Below are positions 1 to 9,669 of a DNA stretch of 64,000 nt, piece by piece (within the stretch, counting starts at the first letter, position 1; each line of letters opens with the position of its first letter). The notes beneath the pieces were generated by a model that was given only the letters and a program-made list of their open reading frames with translations, had not been told where the DNA came from and did not search any database. This DNA is from Streptomyces sp. SID13726 (GTDB taxonomy: Bacteria; Actinomycetota; Actinomycetes; Streptomycetales; Streptomycetaceae). The stretch spans positions 558,001 to 622,000 of the forward strand of contig NZ_JAAGLY010000003.1 in the NCBI RefSeq assembly GCF_010548375.1, in the 5' to 3' direction. A program made the translations under genes and the position numbers.

Positions 1-224
1 TGCGGCGCAAGGCGGAGGGCGCCGACGAGCGGTGGCTGGAGAACGTGATCGCCGCGAGCGCCGAGGGCTACCCCTTCCCCACCAACCTCGACAGCGACCC
101 GCCGGTCGACGGTCTCGCACCGCCCTCGCAGGCGGACCTGGTGCGGCGGGCGCTCGCCGAGGGATGGAACCCGCGCACGCTCAGGGACGAGCTGCGGGCG
201 GGCGCGGACCGGCGCACCAGCTGA
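1..224 (+). CDS. C-terminal end of an unrecognised protein (5' truncated by window)
   Basis: Only the last 73 codons are visible, reading from base 3 to the TGA at 222-224. The peptide ends with an aromatic/proline stretch (EGYPFPTN) followed by an amphipathic segment rich in Arg and Leu (LVRRALAEGWNPRTLRDELR). I do not recognise a family from this tail. It lies 40 nt upstream of an SDR dehydrogenase in the same direction and probably belongs to the same inositol/polyol operon. Its coding status rests on uniform GC-rich third positions and correct spacing to the next gene. Confidence 0.6.
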   Translation, partial: RRKAEGADERWLENVIAASAEGYPFPTNLDSDPPVDGLAPPSQADLVRRALAEGWNPRTLRDELRAGADRRTS

Positions 225-264
225 GCCGCACGCAGGAGCCGAACCGAAAGGGACTGGCACATTC

Positions 265-1041
265 ATGGGACTTCTCGACGACAAGGTCGTCCTCGTCAAC
301 GGCGGCAGCCAGGGCGTCGGTGCCGCCATCGCCCGGGCCGCCGTCCGTGAGGGGGCGGTCGTCGCCGTCACCGGCCGCCGCCCGGAACCCGGCGCGGCAC
401 TGGTCGCGGAGCTGGAGGCGGCCGGCGGCAAGGCGCTGTTCGTCCGCGCCGACCTCGCCGACGCCGAGCAGGCCAAGGAGTCGGTGCGGCGGGTCGTCGA
501 GGTGTACGGCCGTGTCGACTGCCTGGTGAACTCCGCGGGACTCACCTCGCGGGGCACGCTCCTCGACACCACGCCCGAGCTGTTCGACCAGCACATCGCG
601 ATCAACCTCAAGGCGCCCTTCTTCGCCATGCAGGCCGCGGTCGCGGACATGGTCGGCCGGGGGGCGCCCGGCACGGTCGTCAACATCATCACGTCCTCGG
701 CGCACGGCGGTCAGCCCTTCCTGGCGCCCTACGTCGCCGCGAAGGCCGGTCTGATCGGCCTGACCCGCAACGCCGCCCACGCGCACCGCTGGGACCGGGT
801 GCGGATCAACGGCCTCAACATCGGCTGGACGGCGACGGAGGGCGAGGACGCCACCCAGAGGACCTTCCACGGCGCAGGCGACGACTGGCGCGAGGAGGCC
901 GCGGCCAGGCTGCCCATGGGCAAGCTGGGTCAGCCGGACGAGATCGCCGACTTCGTGGTGCTGCTGCTGTCGGAGCGGTCGGGCGTGGTCACCGGGTCCG
1001 TGATCGACTGGGACCAGAACGTCCTCGGCGGCCTCGACTGA
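265..1041 (+). CDS. SDR-family oxidoreductase (short-chain dehydrogenase)
   Basis: A classical short-chain dehydrogenase of 258 residues, the usual length for the family. It shows the glycine-rich NAD(P) loop GGSQGVG at residues 13-19, the NSAG motif around 89-92, a catalytic serine near 144-145 and YVAAK with Tyr156 and Lys160. The C-terminus reads VVTGSVIDWDQ, the usual SDR end-loop pattern. A purine-rich sequence (GAAAGGGA) lies about 12 nt before the ATG. It sits 70 nt before an IolG-like gene, so a sugar, inositol or inosose substrate is a reasonable inference. The exact substrate cannot be read from sequence. Confidence 0.93.
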   Translation: MGLLDDKVVLVNGGSQGVGAAIARAAVREGAVVAVTGRRPEPGAALVAELEAAGGKALFVRADLADAEQAKESVRRVVEVYGRVDCLVNSAGLTSRGTLLDTTPELFDQHIAINLKAPFFAMQAAVADMVGRGAPGTVVNIITSSAHGGQPFLAPYVAAKAGLIGLTRNAAHAHRWDRVRINGLNIGWTATEGEDATQRTFHGAGDDWREEAAARLPMGKLGQPDEIADFVVLLLSERSGVVTGSVIDWDQNVLGGLD

Positions 1042-1111
1042 CCTCCCCGCTCAAGCAGCCACCCCTCGACCGACACCGCTCACCGCAAGAACCCTCAAGG
1101 AGTCACCCCCC

Positions 1112-2116
1112 ATGCGCATCGGAATCCTCGGCCTCGGCCGCATCGGCGCCTTCCACGCCGAGACCCTCTCCGGACTCGACGCGGTCGAGTCGCTCGTGCT
1201 CACCGACCCGTTCGCGGAGGCCGCCAAGTCCGCCGCGGAGCGGTTCGGCGGCGAGGTCGTGGACTCGCCCGAGGCACTGCTGGCGGCCGGCGTGGACGGC
1301 ATCGTGGTCGCCGCGGCCACGGACGCCCACCCCGGGCTGATCCTGGCCGGTGTCGAGGCCGGCATCCCGGTCTTCTGCGAGAAGCCCGTCGCCAAGCACA
1401 TGAGCGAGGGCGTCGAGGTCCTCAAGGCCGTCCAGGGCAGCGACGTGCCGATCCAGATCGGCTACAACCGCCGCTTCGACACCGGTTTCGTCAACGCGCG
1501 CGCCGCCGTGCAGAGCGGTGAGCTGGGCAAGCTGCACACCGTGCGCTCGACCACCCTGGACCCGGCCCCGCCGCCGGCCGCCTATGTCGCCGCCTCCGGG
1601 GGCATCTTCCGGGACTGCTCGGTGCACGACTTCGACATCATCCGCTGGGTGACGGGCCGCGAGGTCGTCGAGGTGTACGCCGTCGGCGGCAACCGGGGCG
1701 CCGACTACATCAAGGAGGCGGGCGACGCCGACACCACCGGCGCGATCCTCACCCTGGACGACGGCACCATCGCGGTGGTCTCCAACTCCCGCCACAACGC
1801 CCGGGGTTACGACGTCCGCATGGAGATCCACGGCTTCCAGGACTCCATCGCCGTCGGCCTGGAGGACAAGCTGCCGCTGCGCTCGGTCGAGCCCGGGGTG
1901 ACCTTCCCGGCGGGCACCCCGCACGACTTCTTCATGGACCGGTTCACGGCCGCCTACCGCGCCGAACTCACCGCGTTCACCGAGGTCGTGGCCGGTACCC
2001 GGACCTCGCCGTGCACCATCGCGGACGCCCTGGAGGCGGGCTGGATCGCCGAGGCGTGCACGCTGTCCCTGTACGAGCACCGCCCGGTGACGATCGCCGA
2101 GGTCCGCACGGCCTGA
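1112..2116 (+). CDS. iolG: Gfo/Idh/MocA dehydrogenase, inositol 2-dehydrogenase-like (IolG-like)
   Basis: A 334-residue Gfo/Idh/MocA enzyme. The Rossmann motif GLGRIG is at residues 7-12, the lysine motif EKPV at 90-93 and the catalytic DCSVHDFD block at 168-175 (Asp168, His172). This matches the Lys-Asp-His triad of myo-inositol 2-dehydrogenases, which oxidise myo-inositol to scyllo-inosose with NAD. A strong ribosome site (AAGGAGT) precedes the ATG. It follows the SDR gene and shares a locus with iolD, an IolE-like isomerase and a polyol ABC importer. Scyllo-inositol or another polyol is an alternative substrate, because the window has two further Gfo/Idh paralogues. Confidence 0.85.
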   Translation: MRIGILGLGRIGAFHAETLSGLDAVESLVLTDPFAEAAKSAAERFGGEVVDSPEALLAAGVDGIVVAAATDAHPGLILAGVEAGIPVFCEKPVAKHMSEGVEVLKAVQGSDVPIQIGYNRRFDTGFVNARAAVQSGELGKLHTVRSTTLDPAPPPAAYVAASGGIFRDCSVHDFDIIRWVTGREVVEVYAVGGNRGADYIKEAGDADTTGAILTLDDGTIAVVSNSRHNARGYDVRMEIHGFQDSIAVGLEDKLPLRSVEPGVTFPAGTPHDFFMDRFTAAYRAELTAFTEVVAGTRTSPCTIADALEAGWIAEACTLSLYEHRPVTIAEVRTA

Positions 2117-2119
2117 CGG

Positions 2120-2149
2120 CTGAACGCCGGGCTCCTGGTATCCGTTCAG
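2120..2149. other. Small inverted repeat after the IolG-like gene
   Basis: CTGAACG at 2120-2126 pairs with CGTTCAG at 2143-2149 across a 16-nt loop. It lies between the stop of the dehydrogenase and the GTG of the FAD oxidoreductase. It could be a weak attenuating hairpin or chance; no T-tract follows. Confidence 0.3.
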
Positions 2150-2155
2150 GGTCAT

Positions 2156-3520
2156 GTGATCTCTCCACATGACACCGGGACGGCTCCAGGAGCGCGGACC
2201 GCGGCCGCCGAGCGTGAACCCGCTGAACTCTCCGAGCCCTCCAGGCTTTCCGGGCTCTCCGCACCCTCCGGCCCGAGGGGCGTCGTCGTCATCGGCGCCG
2301 GACCCGGCGGCCTGGCCGTCGCCCGCGAACTGGAGGCGGCCGGGCACCGGGTGACCGTGCTGGAGGAGCGCGACACGGTGGCCGGCAAGTGCCAGAGCGT
2401 GCACGTCGACGGGCGCGCCTACGACCTCGGCGGCCACATCTGCACCAACAAGTACGAGCGGACGGCACAGTTGCTGACGGACCTGGACGTGCCGACGGAG
2501 CGCACCAGCCGCTACCGCGTTCTCGACGCCGAGGGCGGCGAGGCGGTCCGGCAGTCGATGGCGTTCCTCCGGGACGGCTCCCTCCCGCGCTACCGGTCGT
2601 TACGCGCACGGGAGTTCCCGCGCATCGCCGAACCCGGGCTCGCGCACTCCGCGCGGGCGCTCGCCGCTCCCGTCGCCCGGTGGCTCGACGATCACGGGCT
2701 CCGGTCGATGGCCGACTCCTTCGGCACCGGGTACACGGCGGCCGGGTACGGCCACCTGGACGACGACGTGCCCGCCCTGTACTTCGTCAAGTACGCCGAG
2801 ATGACGGGGTTGTTGGATCCGGGCCCCGAACTCCTGGGCCACCCTGGCGACTTCACGGTGGCCGGCGGGTTCGCCACGCTGTGGCGCCGGGTCGCCGACG
2901 AGCTGAAGGACGTGCGGTGCGGGGTGCGGGTGACGTCGGTGGAGCGGCACCCGGCCGGGGTGCGGGTGCACACCGACTCGGGGCCGGTCGAGGCGGACGA
3001 CCTGGTGCTCGCCGTCACTCCGGACCGTGTCCTGCCGGTCCTGGACGCCACCGACGAGGAGCGCGACCTGGCCGGGCGGATCCGCTCGCACGCCTACCGC
3101 ACCACCCTCGCCACCGCGACCGGCCTGCCGGGGGACGCCTTCTACTTCCTCGCCGCGCACACCGCGAGCCGCGCGACGGCCGGCCACTGTGTGTCGTACC
3201 ACCACCGCTACCCGGACAGCGAGGTGCGCACCTTCTACTCCTACGGCCGCCCCGGCGACACCACCGCGCTGCTGCGGGAGGACGTCACGGCGCTGGGCGG
3301 ACGGCTGGCGCAGGTGCACCTCGGGCGGGAGTGGGCGTTCATGCCGTACTTCGGCGGCGCCGACCTCGCGGGCGGCGCGCTGGACCGGCTCGACGCGCTT
3401 CAGGGCCGTGACCGCACCTACTACGTGGGCGGGCTGCCCGCGTTCGAGCTCGTCGAGTGCGTGGTGGCCCAGGCCCAGGAACTCGCCCGGCGCCACTTTC
3501 CGCCCGCTCGGCCACACTGA
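2156..3520 (+). CDS. FAD-dependent oxidoreductase (amine-oxidase/NAD(P)-binding type)
   Basis: About 454 residues. After a 40-residue Pro/Ser/Glu-rich lead there is a clear ADP-binding beta-alpha-beta fold: VVVIGAGPGGLAVARELEA then VTVLEE, the dinucleotide fingerprint of FAD amine oxidases and desaturase-like enzymes. YDLGGH follows within the next 40 residues, as in that family. The C-terminus (YYVGGLPAFELVE) resembles the closing FAD contact. The GTG at 2156 has no good ribosome site, and no better in-frame start lies closer to the Rossmann motif, so the true N-terminus is uncertain. The position between two Gfo/Idh genes suggests a role in the same polyol pathway. Substrate unknown. Confidence 0.82.
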   Translation: MISPHDTGTAPGARTAAAEREPAELSEPSRLSGLSAPSGPRGVVVIGAGPGGLAVARELEAAGHRVTVLEERDTVAGKCQSVHVDGRAYDLGGHICTNKYERTAQLLTDLDVPTERTSRYRVLDAEGGEAVRQSMAFLRDGSLPRYRSLRAREFPRIAEPGLAHSARALAAPVARWLDDHGLRSMADSFGTGYTAAGYGHLDDDVPALYFVKYAEMTGLLDPGPELLGHPGDFTVAGGFATLWRRVADELKDVRCGVRVTSVERHPAGVRVHTDSGPVEADDLVLAVTPDRVLPVLDATDEERDLAGRIRSHAYRTTLATATGLPGDAFYFLAAHTASRATAGHCVSYHHRYPDSEVRTFYSYGRPGDTTALLREDVTALGGRLAQVHLGREWAFMPYFGGADLAGGALDRLDALQGRDRTYYVGGLPAFELVECVVAQAQELARRHFPPARPH

Positions 3521-3566
3521 CCAGGCGGGGACCACGCTCCGCCACGATCCAGGAGGAACCACGGAC

Positions 3567-4574
3567 ATGACTGAGCCGCTGCGCATCGGAGTGCTGGGAG
3601 CCGCGCGGATCAGCGAGGCCTCGTTGATCGGCCCGGCCCGGGCGACCGGTCACCGGGTCGTCTCGGTGGCCGCGCGCGACCGGTCCCGCGCCGAGGCCTA
3701 CGCGGCCGAGCACGGTATCGAGCGGGTGGCGGGGTCGTACGCCGAACTGATCGCCGATCCCGAGGTCGAGGTCGTCTACAACCCGCTCGCCAACGGCCTG
3801 CACGGGCCGTGGAACCTCGCGGCCCTCGCCGCGGGCAAGCACGTGCTGAGCGAGAAGCCGTCGGCGAGCAACGCCGAGGAGGCCGCGGAGGTGCGGGAGG
3901 CGGCGGCGAAGGCCGGGACGGTCTTCATGGAGGCCTTCCACTACCTCTTCCACCCGCTGACCCGGCGGCTGCACGAGGTCCTCGCGAGCGGCGAGATCGG
4001 CGAGCCGCGGCACGTCGAGGCGCTGGTCGCGATCCCGGCGCCGGCCGACACCGACCCGCGCTGGTCGCTGCCACTGGCCGGCGGCGCGGTGATGGACCTC
4101 GGCTGCTACAGCCTGCACGCGCTGCGCGTGCTGGCCCCCTGGGCGGGCGGCGCGCCGCGGCTGGTCTCGGCGCGGGGCGGGGAGCGGGCCGGTGCGCCCG
4201 GGGTCGACGAGTGGCTCGACGCGGACCTCGCCTTCCCGGGCGGTGCGACCGGGTCGGCGCGCTGCCACATGGCGTACGACAGGCTGGAGATGAGCTGCCG
4301 GATCACCGGTTCGCGGGGCGAGGTGCTGGCGCCGAACTTCGTGCTGCCGCAGCTCGACGACCGGCTCGTGGTGCGCACGGCGGACGGCGAGCGCACCGAG
4401 CGGCTCGGCACCCGGTCGTCGTACACCTACCAGCTGGAGGCGTTCGCGGACCGGGTGCGCGGCGGCGCGGCGCTGCCGTTGGACGCGGACGACGCGGTGG
4501 CGACGATGGCCCTGATCGACGCCTCCTACCGGGCGGCCGGGTTCGAGCCCCGGCCACGGCACGTCCCCGCCTGA
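3567..4574 (+). CDS. Gfo/Idh/MocA family oxidoreductase (dimeric-dehydrogenase type)
   Basis: A 335-residue Gfo/Idh/MocA protein starting at the ATG 10 nt after a perfect AGGAGG. Residues 5-15 form the nucleotide-binding strand and turn (LRIGVLGAARI), EKPSASN is at 96-102, and MDLGCYSLH supplies the Tyr/His pair seen in the trans-1,2-dihydrobenzenediol/D-xylose dehydrogenase branch rather than the IolG branch. It is the last gene of the plus-strand run and converges with the TPR-like gene. It is likely a sugar or polyol dehydrogenase; the substrate cannot be assigned. Confidence 0.9.
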   Translation: MTEPLRIGVLGAARISEASLIGPARATGHRVVSVAARDRSRAEAYAAEHGIERVAGSYAELIADPEVEVVYNPLANGLHGPWNLAALAAGKHVLSEKPSASNAEEAAEVREAAAKAGTVFMEAFHYLFHPLTRRLHEVLASGEIGEPRHVEALVAIPAPADTDPRWSLPLAGGAVMDLGCYSLHALRVLAPWAGGAPRLVSARGGERAGAPGVDEWLDADLAFPGGATGSARCHMAYDRLEMSCRITGSRGEVLAPNFVLPQLDDRLVVRTADGERTERLGTRSSYTYQLEAFADRVRGGAALPLDADDAVATMALIDASYRAAGFEPRPRHVPA

Positions 4575-4612
4575 ACGGTGTTGTACGGCAGACGCCCCTT
4601 CCGCAGCGGGAC

Positions 4613-5599
4613 CTAGGGCCGGTCCGCGGTGAAGTCGGCGTCCAGCGCGGCGAGTTCGCGCCGGACGCCCGCTTCCTTGTCGGCCTCGCCGAGGTCCCCG
4701 AGGATGTCGGCGAGGCAGGCCAGGGCCGACGACAGCGCGCCCGCCCCGGCAGGTCTGCGGCCGTCGGCCACCGCCTCCTCGGCGCAGGCGCGGGCCTCGA
4801 CCGGGTCGCCGGTGGCGCGGTGGCAGTGGGCGAGGTCGACCAGGAGCCGGATGCGCAGCGGCAGCACGACCTCGGGGACGGTCCACGCGACGGGTCCCCG
4901 CAACGCCTCCCTGGCCTCGGGGCCGACGCCCAGCGCGTCCTGGTGCCGCCCCGACTCCCGCAGTCCCGCGACCAGTTCGGCGAGCACCTGCGGCCGGACC
5001 AGCTCGATCTGCGTCAGCTCCCGCAGGGACAGGGCGGCGAGCAGCGCGGCGCACTCCTCGTAGCCGGCGACGGACTCCTCGGTGCGGCCGACCGCGCCGA
5101 GCAGCAGCGCGTACGTCCGCAGCGCCCCGGGCAGGCTGCCGAGCGCTCGGTCCCTGCGGTCGGCGGCGGACAGCCCGCGGTAGGCCGCCACGCACGCGTG
5201 TGCCGCCGCCACGGCGTCCTCGACCCGGCCGGCGGCAGCGAGGGCCTGCGCCCGCACCAGCCCCGCGAAGGCGGCCGGTGCCGGGGAGGGCCGAGCGCCG
5301 GGTACGGCGGTCACCTCGTCCGCGGCCGTGCACGCCTCCTCGTGCCGCCCCGACAGCAGCAACGCGTGGGCGCGCAGCGCCAGGGCACGGCTCAGCCCGT
5401 CGGTGTCGGCCGTCGCCCGGTAGACCGCGACCGCCTCCTCGGCCCAGGCCAGCCGCCGCGCGGGCGACGGTGACCTGAGGCCCGCCCAGGACGGTGTGAC
5501 GCAGTACGACAGCGCTGCCCCCAGCAGCGGTCCGCCCTTCTCCGGTGACAGCCGGGCCGCGGCCCGCGGCAGCGGCAGCAGTATCCGTACGATCCCCAT
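4613..5599 (-). CDS. TPR-like alpha-helical repeat protein (hypothetical)
   Basis: About 328 residues made almost entirely of Ala/Leu/Glu/Arg helices with recurring pairs such as AEEAVAVYRATAD, LLLSGRHEEACTAADEV and AHCHRATGDPVEARACAEEAV. These are the helix-turn-helix units of tetratricopeptide repeats. No enzyme motif and no signal peptide are seen. The start at 5599 (MGIVRILLPL) was preferred over the upstream in-frame ATG at 5647 because a G-rich ribosome site precedes it. It faces the Gfo/Idh gene tail to tail and probably serves as a scaffold or regulator unrelated to the sugar genes. Confidence 0.75.
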   Translation of the reverse strand: MGIVRILLPLPRAAARLSPEKGGPLLGAALSYCVTPSWAGLRSPSPARRLAWAEEAVAVYRATADTDGLSRALALRAHALLLSGRHEEACTAADEVTAVPGARPSPAPAAFAGLVRAQALAAAGRVEDAVAAAHACVAAYRGLSAADRRDRALGSLPGALRTYALLLGAVGRTEESVAGYEECAALLAALSLRELTQIELVRPQVLAELVAGLRESGRHQDALGVGPEAREALRGPVAWTVPEVVLPLRIRLLVDLAHCHRATGDPVEARACAEEAVADGRRPAGAGALSSALACLADILGDLGEADKEAGVRRELAALDADFTADRP

Positions 5600-5731
5600 A
5601 CGCACCCCCTCGCCGCCCCGCCGAGGACAGCCGCGCCATGGTTGCACAGGGGGTCGCGCCGGTGCCGCGATTCGCGCAGGACGTAGCGAGCACGGGGGAA
5701 CTTCGCCGAACCTCCCGTGTACGGCGGGGAG

Positions 5732-6757
5732 TCAGCCGTACAGCGCGGGCCGCTCGACGAGGTCCACCGTGACCCGGCCGCCGTCGTCCAGCGACCGTAC
5801 GCCCGCCTCGCACACCGCGGCCGCCGCGTAGCCGTCCCAGACGCTGGGCCCGGTGACCTCGCCGCGGCGGGTGGCGTCGACCCAGGTCTGGACCTCGCGG
5901 TCGTAGGCGTCGGCGAAGCGTTCGACGAAGTCCTGGGCGATGGTGCCGCCCCAGCGGCCCGCCATGTCGGTGACCATGGCGTGGCCGTCGCCGATGCGGG
6001 CGGTGCCGCGTTCGCAGACCACCTCGGCCCTGACCTGGTACCCGAAGCCGCAGTTGACGAAGATCTCCACGTCGGAGAGGGCGCCGCCGTCGGTCTCGAA
6101 CACCACGAACTGCGGGTCCTGGAGGTCGTCGGGGGCGTTCACGGACGGCGTCGGGCGCAGCACCGTGACCGCCGTGATCTCGTGTCCGAGCAGCCAGCGG
6201 GTCACGTCGGTCTCGTGTGCCACGGAGTCGCTGATCAGCATGGAGCTGGTGAAGAAGGGCGGGCTGGCGGCGTTGCGGTGCCGGTTGTGCAGCATGAGCG
6301 GCCGCCCCAACTGGCCCGTCTCCAGCAGGGACTTGAGCTTCATGTACTCGGCGTCGTAGCGCCGCATGAAGCCGACCTGGACGCGTCTGTGGCCCAGTTT
6401 CCGCTCGGCCTCCAGGACCCGCAGCGCGGAGGCCGCGTCCGGGGTGAGGGGCTTCTCGCACAGCACGGGAAGGTCGTGGTCGAGGGCCTGGAGGAGTGCC
6501 GCCTCGTGGGCGGGGCCCGGTGAGGCGATCAGGACGGCGTCGACGTCGGGCGCCGCCATCGCCGCGGCCGGGTCGGTGTGGGCGGTGCAGCCGTCGACGC
6601 GGGCGGCGACCTGTTTGGCGCGCTCCGCGTCGACGTCCACGACGGCGGCCACCCGGGCGCCGCTGGTCACCTCATGGATACGGCGGACGTGATCGGCGCC
6701 CATCTTGCCGGTGCCGATGACGGCGACGCCGAGGGTGCCTCGCTCGGACATGGTCAT
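5732..6757 (-). CDS. Gfo/Idh/MocA family oxidoreductase (inositol dehydrogenase-like)
   Basis: About 340 residues. The Rossmann motif GTGKMG lies near the N-terminus, then CEKPLTPD, then [15 protein letters not shown], which supplies the catalytic Asp/His of the IolG-type branch. It is the last gene of a minus-strand run that starts with a sugar-binding lipoprotein. The ATG at 6757 touches the ribosome site, so the internal ATG two codons later (6751), 6 nt after GAAGGGG, may be the real start. This is the third Gfo/Idh member within 7 kb, which hints at stereochemically different inositols or sequential oxidations. Substrate inferred only from context. Confidence 0.9.
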   Translation of the reverse strand: MTMSERGTLGVAVIGTGKMGADHVRRIHEVTSGARVAAVVDVDAERAKQVAARVDGCTAHTDPAAAMAAPDVDAVLIASPGPAHEAALLQALDHDLPVLCEKPLTPDAASALRVLEAERKLGHRRVQVGFMRRYDAEYMKLKSLLETGQLGRPLMLHNRHRNAASPPFFTSSMLISDSVAHETDVTRWLLGHEITAVTVLRPTPSVNAPDDLQDPQFVVFETDGGALSDVEIFVNCGFGYQVRAEVVCERGTARIGDGHAMVTDMAGRWGGTIAQDFVERFADAYDREVQTWVDATRRGEVTGPSVWDGYAAAAVCEAGVRSLDDGGRVTVDLVERPALYG

Positions 6758-6762
6758 CCCCT

Positions 6763-7665
6763 TCAGGCGCCGCAGGACCTCAGGAACTTACGGGTGCGCA
6801 CCGCGATCGGCAGCGGCTTGTCCGGTTCGCAGGGGTACATGTCCTGCTCGACGATGGCGAACAACTCCACACCGAGTTGCTGCGCGGCCACCAGCACCGG
6901 CTCCAACTCGGGTACGCCGGAGGGCGGTTCGCACATCACTCCGCGCTGGACGGCGGGCCCGAACGGCACCTCGTTCCGCACGACGTCCGCGAGGATCTCC
7001 GGGTCGACCTGCTTGAGGTGGAGGTAGCCGATGCGTTCGCCGTACGTCTCGATGAGCTTGACGCTGTCGCCGCCGCAGTAGGCGTAGTGCCCGGTGTCCA
7101 GGCAGAGGTTGACGAGTTCGGAGTCCGTCGAGTCGAGGAACCGCTCGACGTGGTCCTCGGTGTCGATGTGGGTGTCGGCGTGCGGGTGGACGACGATGTC
7201 GAGGCCGTAGGCCTCCTTGACCTCGTGCCCGAGCCGCTCCATCCCCTTGGTGAGGTGGGCCCACTGCTCGGCGGTCAGCTCCGGCGGCTCCAGGATCTCG
7301 GCGGTCTTGTCGTCGCGCCAGAAGGACGGGATCACCACCAGGTGCCGCGCGCCCATCGCCTGGGTGAGCGCGGCGACCTGGCTGACGTGCTCCCAGGTGG
7401 ACTCCCAGACCGAGGGGCCGCGGTGCAGGCCGGTGAAGACCGTGCCCGCGGAGACCTTGAGGTCGCGCCGGGCGATCTCGTCGGTGAGCCGGGCCGGGTC
7501 TGTCGGCAGATAGCCGTACGGTCCCAGCTCGATCCAGGGGTAGCCGGCCTCGGCGACCTCGTCCAGGAAGCGTTCCCACGGCACCTGTACGGGGTCGTCG
7601 GGGAACCAGACGCCCCAGGAGTCGGGGGCCGAGCCGACGCGGATGCGGTCGAGGGGGGCCGCCAT
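6763..7665 (-). CDS. Sugar-phosphate isomerase/epimerase, xylose-isomerase-like TIM barrel (IolE-like)
   Basis: A 300-residue TIM-barrel protein of the AP-endonuclease/xylose isomerase superfamily. Metal-ligand strands typical of the fold are visible: [42 protein letters not shown] and a late Glu in [10 protein letters not shown]. The N-terminal [11 protein letters not shown] is typical of inosose dehydratase (IolE)-like proteins, which dehydrate scyllo-inosose to the trihydroxycyclohexanedione that IolD consumes. The start overlaps the end of the transporter ATPase gene (TGAC-ATG, 1-nt gap), so translation is coupled. Either an inosose dehydratase or an inosose isomerase fits. Confidence 0.85.
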   Translation of the reverse strand: MAAPLDRIRVGSAPDSWGVWFPDDPVQVPWERFLDEVAEAGYPWIELGPYGYLPTDPARLTDEIARRDLKVSAGTVFTGLHRGPSVWESTWEHVSQVAALTQAMGARHLVVIPSFWRDDKTAEILEPPELTAEQWAHLTKGMERLGHEVKEAYGLDIVVHPHADTHIDTEDHVERFLDSTDSELVNLCLDTGHYAYCGGDSVKLIETYGERIGYLHLKQVDPEILADVVRNEVPFGPAVQRGVMCEPPSGVPELEPVLVAAQQLGVELFAIVEQDMYPCEPDKPLPIAVRTRKFLRSCGA

Positions 7666-7666
7666 G

Positions 7667-8584
7667 TCAGGACTTCCCCTCGGCGGTGCCGGCCACCGGC
7701 GCGGTGAGGTCGGCCGCTTCCGGGAGCGCCTCGGTGTCGACGCCGCGGACCTGGGACAACTCGTGCTTGAGCGCGGCGAGTTCGGCGCCGCCCGCCATGT
7801 GGTTGGTCAGCTCTTCGAGGGTGATCTGGTCGCGGGACGCGGACAGTTCGAGGGTGCCGAGGCGCAGCACGCTGAAGTGGTCGCCGACCATGTAGGCGTG
7901 GTGCGGGTTGTGGGTGATGAAGATGACGCCGAGTCCGCGGTCGCGGGCGGCGGCCACGTACTTGAGCACGACACCGGACTGCTTGACGCCGAGGGCCGCG
8001 GTCGGCTCGTCCAGGATCAGCACCCGGGCGCCGAAGTACACGGCGCGCGCGATGGCCACGCACTGGCGCTGGCCGCCGGAGAGCGTGCCGATGGGCTGCT
8101 CCAGGTCGTCCAGGACGATGCCCATGTTGCGCAGTTCCTCGTCCGCGGTCTTCTTCATCCTCTCGATGTCGAGACGCCGGACGGGCCAGGGGCCCTTGGT
8201 CATCTCGGAGCCGAGGAAGAAGTTGCGCCACACCGGCATCAGCGGGACGACGGCGAGGTCCTGGTAGACGGTGGCGATGCCCTTGTCGAGCGCCTCGCGC
8301 GGGGTGGAGAAGCGCACCGGCCGGCCGTCGACGAGGAACTCGCCCTCGGTGTGCTGGTGCAGCCCGGAGATGATCTTGATGAGGGTGGACTTGCCGGCGC
8401 CGTTGTCGCCGAGCACACAGGTGACCTGGCTGGGGTGCACCTTCAGGCTCACGCCGTGCAGGGCGCGGACGTTGCCGTAGGACTTGCCGGCGTTCCGCAG
8501 TTCGACGATCGCCCCGTCGCCGTCACCGGGGGCGGGGGTCTCGTCGGCGAGGACGGCGCCGTGCGTGCCTGCTTCGTTGGTCAT
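7667..8584 (-). CDS. Sugar ABC transporter ATP-binding protein (single NBD)
   Basis: 305 residues with one nucleotide-binding domain: Walker [10 protein letters not shown] at 59-67, Q-loop VYQDL near 107, signature LSGGQ at 168-172 and Walker B LILDEPT at 189-195. Ribose-type RbsA proteins usually have two NBDs. This single-domain form resembles the FrcA/inositol type and would act as a homodimer. The ATG follows GGAGGTG by 5 nt. It sits between permease and IolE-like genes in an operon whose first gene is the binding lipoprotein. It energises import of an inositol-like sugar. Confidence 0.93.
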   Translation of the reverse strand: MTNEAGTHGAVLADETPAPGDGDGAIVELRNAGKSYGNVRALHGVSLKVHPSQVTCVLGDNGAGKSTLIKIISGLHQHTEGEFLVDGRPVRFSTPREALDKGIATVYQDLAVVPLMPVWRNFFLGSEMTKGPWPVRRLDIERMKKTADEELRNMGIVLDDLEQPIGTLSGGQRQCVAIARAVYFGARVLILDEPTAALGVKQSGVVLKYVAAARDRGLGVIFITHNPHHAYMVGDHFSVLRLGTLELSASRDQITLEELTNHMAGGAELAALKHELSQVRGVDTEALPEAADLTAPVAGTAEGKS

Positions 8585-8589
8585 GCGGT

Positions 8590-9669
8590 TCACCTCCGGG
8601 TCGCCGTGCGGCTGACCCACAGATTGATCAGGACGGCGCCGAGGAGCATCACGCCGAGGAAGGCCTTGAACCAGTCCGGGTTCCAGTTGGCGTAGACGAT
8701 GCCCTGCTGGACCATGCCGAACATGAACGCCCCGAACACCGGTCCGATCGCCGAGCCGGCACCGCCGGTCAGCAGACAGCCGCCGATCACGGCCGCGGAG
8801 ATGTAGATCAGCTCCTGGCCCACGCCCTCGCCGGACTGCACGGTGTTGAAGGAGAACAGGTTGTGCATGCCGACGAACCAGGAACCGAAGCCGACCAGCA
8901 TGAACAGCGAGATCTTGGTGAAGTTCACCGGGACACCGACGGCCCGCGCGGACTCCTTGTTGCCGCCGACCGCGAAGATCCAGTTGCCGTACTTGGTGCG
9001 CAGCAGCACCCAGGTCGCGAGCGCCGCGAACACCAGCCAGTACACGATGGTGATCTTGAACTGGACCCCGGCGACCTCGAAGGACGAGGCGAAGACCTTC
9101 TTGGCCTGCGCGAAGCCGTCCATGTCGCTGATGTCGTCGGTGGCGACGTTGCCGGTGACCAGCTTGGTGACCGCGAGGTTCACGCCCTGGAGGATCAGGA
9201 AGGTGCCCAGGGTGATCAGGAAGCTGGGCAGACCGGTCTTGACGACCAGCCAGCCGTTGAGGAAGCCGATCGCCAGCGAGACCAGCAGGGCGACGAACAC
9301 CCCCGCCCACACGTTGAGCGTGAGCTGGAAGGCGAACATCGACGCGGTCAGCGCCGAGGTGATCACCGCGACACCGGACGACAGGTCGAACTCGCCGCCG
9401 ATCATCAGCAGCGCGACCGGCAGGGCCATGATCCCGATGGTCGACGACTGGTACAGGATGTTCGCCATCGCGCTGCCCTCGCGCACCGGGGGCGCGGCGA
9501 TCAGGAAGAACACCCACACCGCCACGGCGCCGAGGAAGACACCGACGTCGGGGCGGGCCAACAGGCGCAGGACGAACGGGCGTTCAGTGGTCCGCCCGTC
9601 CTTGACCTGGCCCGGGCCGGGGGCCGGCGGTGTGCTCACCGCCGGCTCGGCGTGCTGGGTCATACCCAT
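8590..9669 (-). CDS. Sugar ABC transporter permease (RbsC/inositol type)
   Basis: About 359 residues, mostly hydrophobic, with roughly ten membrane segments beginning at [17 protein letters not shown]. The family motif [10 protein letters not shown] lies in the cytoplasmic EAA-like region, and [12 protein letters not shown] and [13 protein letters not shown] match the BPD_transp_2 permeases of ribose/inositol importers. The first ATG (9669) overlaps the stop of the lipoprotein gene (TGATG). A second ATG at 9663, preceded by AGGTG at 6 nt, may be used instead. It partners with the adjacent ATPase and binding protein. Confidence 0.92.
   Translation of the reverse strand: MGMTQHAEPAVSTPPAPGPGQVKDGRTTERPFVLRLLARPDVGVFLGAVAVWVFFLIAAPPVREGSAMANILYQSSTIGIMALPVALLMIGGEFDLSSGVAVITSALTASMFAFQLTLNVWAGVFVALLVSLAIGFLNGWLVVKTGLPSFLITLGTFLILQGVNLAVTKLVTGNVATDDISDMDGFAQAKKVFASSFEVAGVQFKITIVYWLVFAALATWVLLRTKYGNWIFAVGGNKESARAVGVPVNFTKISLFMLVGFGSWFVGMHNLFSFNTVQSGEGVGQELIYISAAVIGGCLLTGGAGSAIGPVFGAFMFGMVQQGIVYANWNPDWFKAFLGVMLLGAVLINLWVSRTATRR

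Noticed and set aside
3339..6461. A very long open frame (over 1000 codons) on the minus strand
   Set aside because: It runs antisense through two Gfo/Idh genes and the TPR gene and is Arg/Pro/Gly-rich low-complexity translation; a GC-rich shadow.
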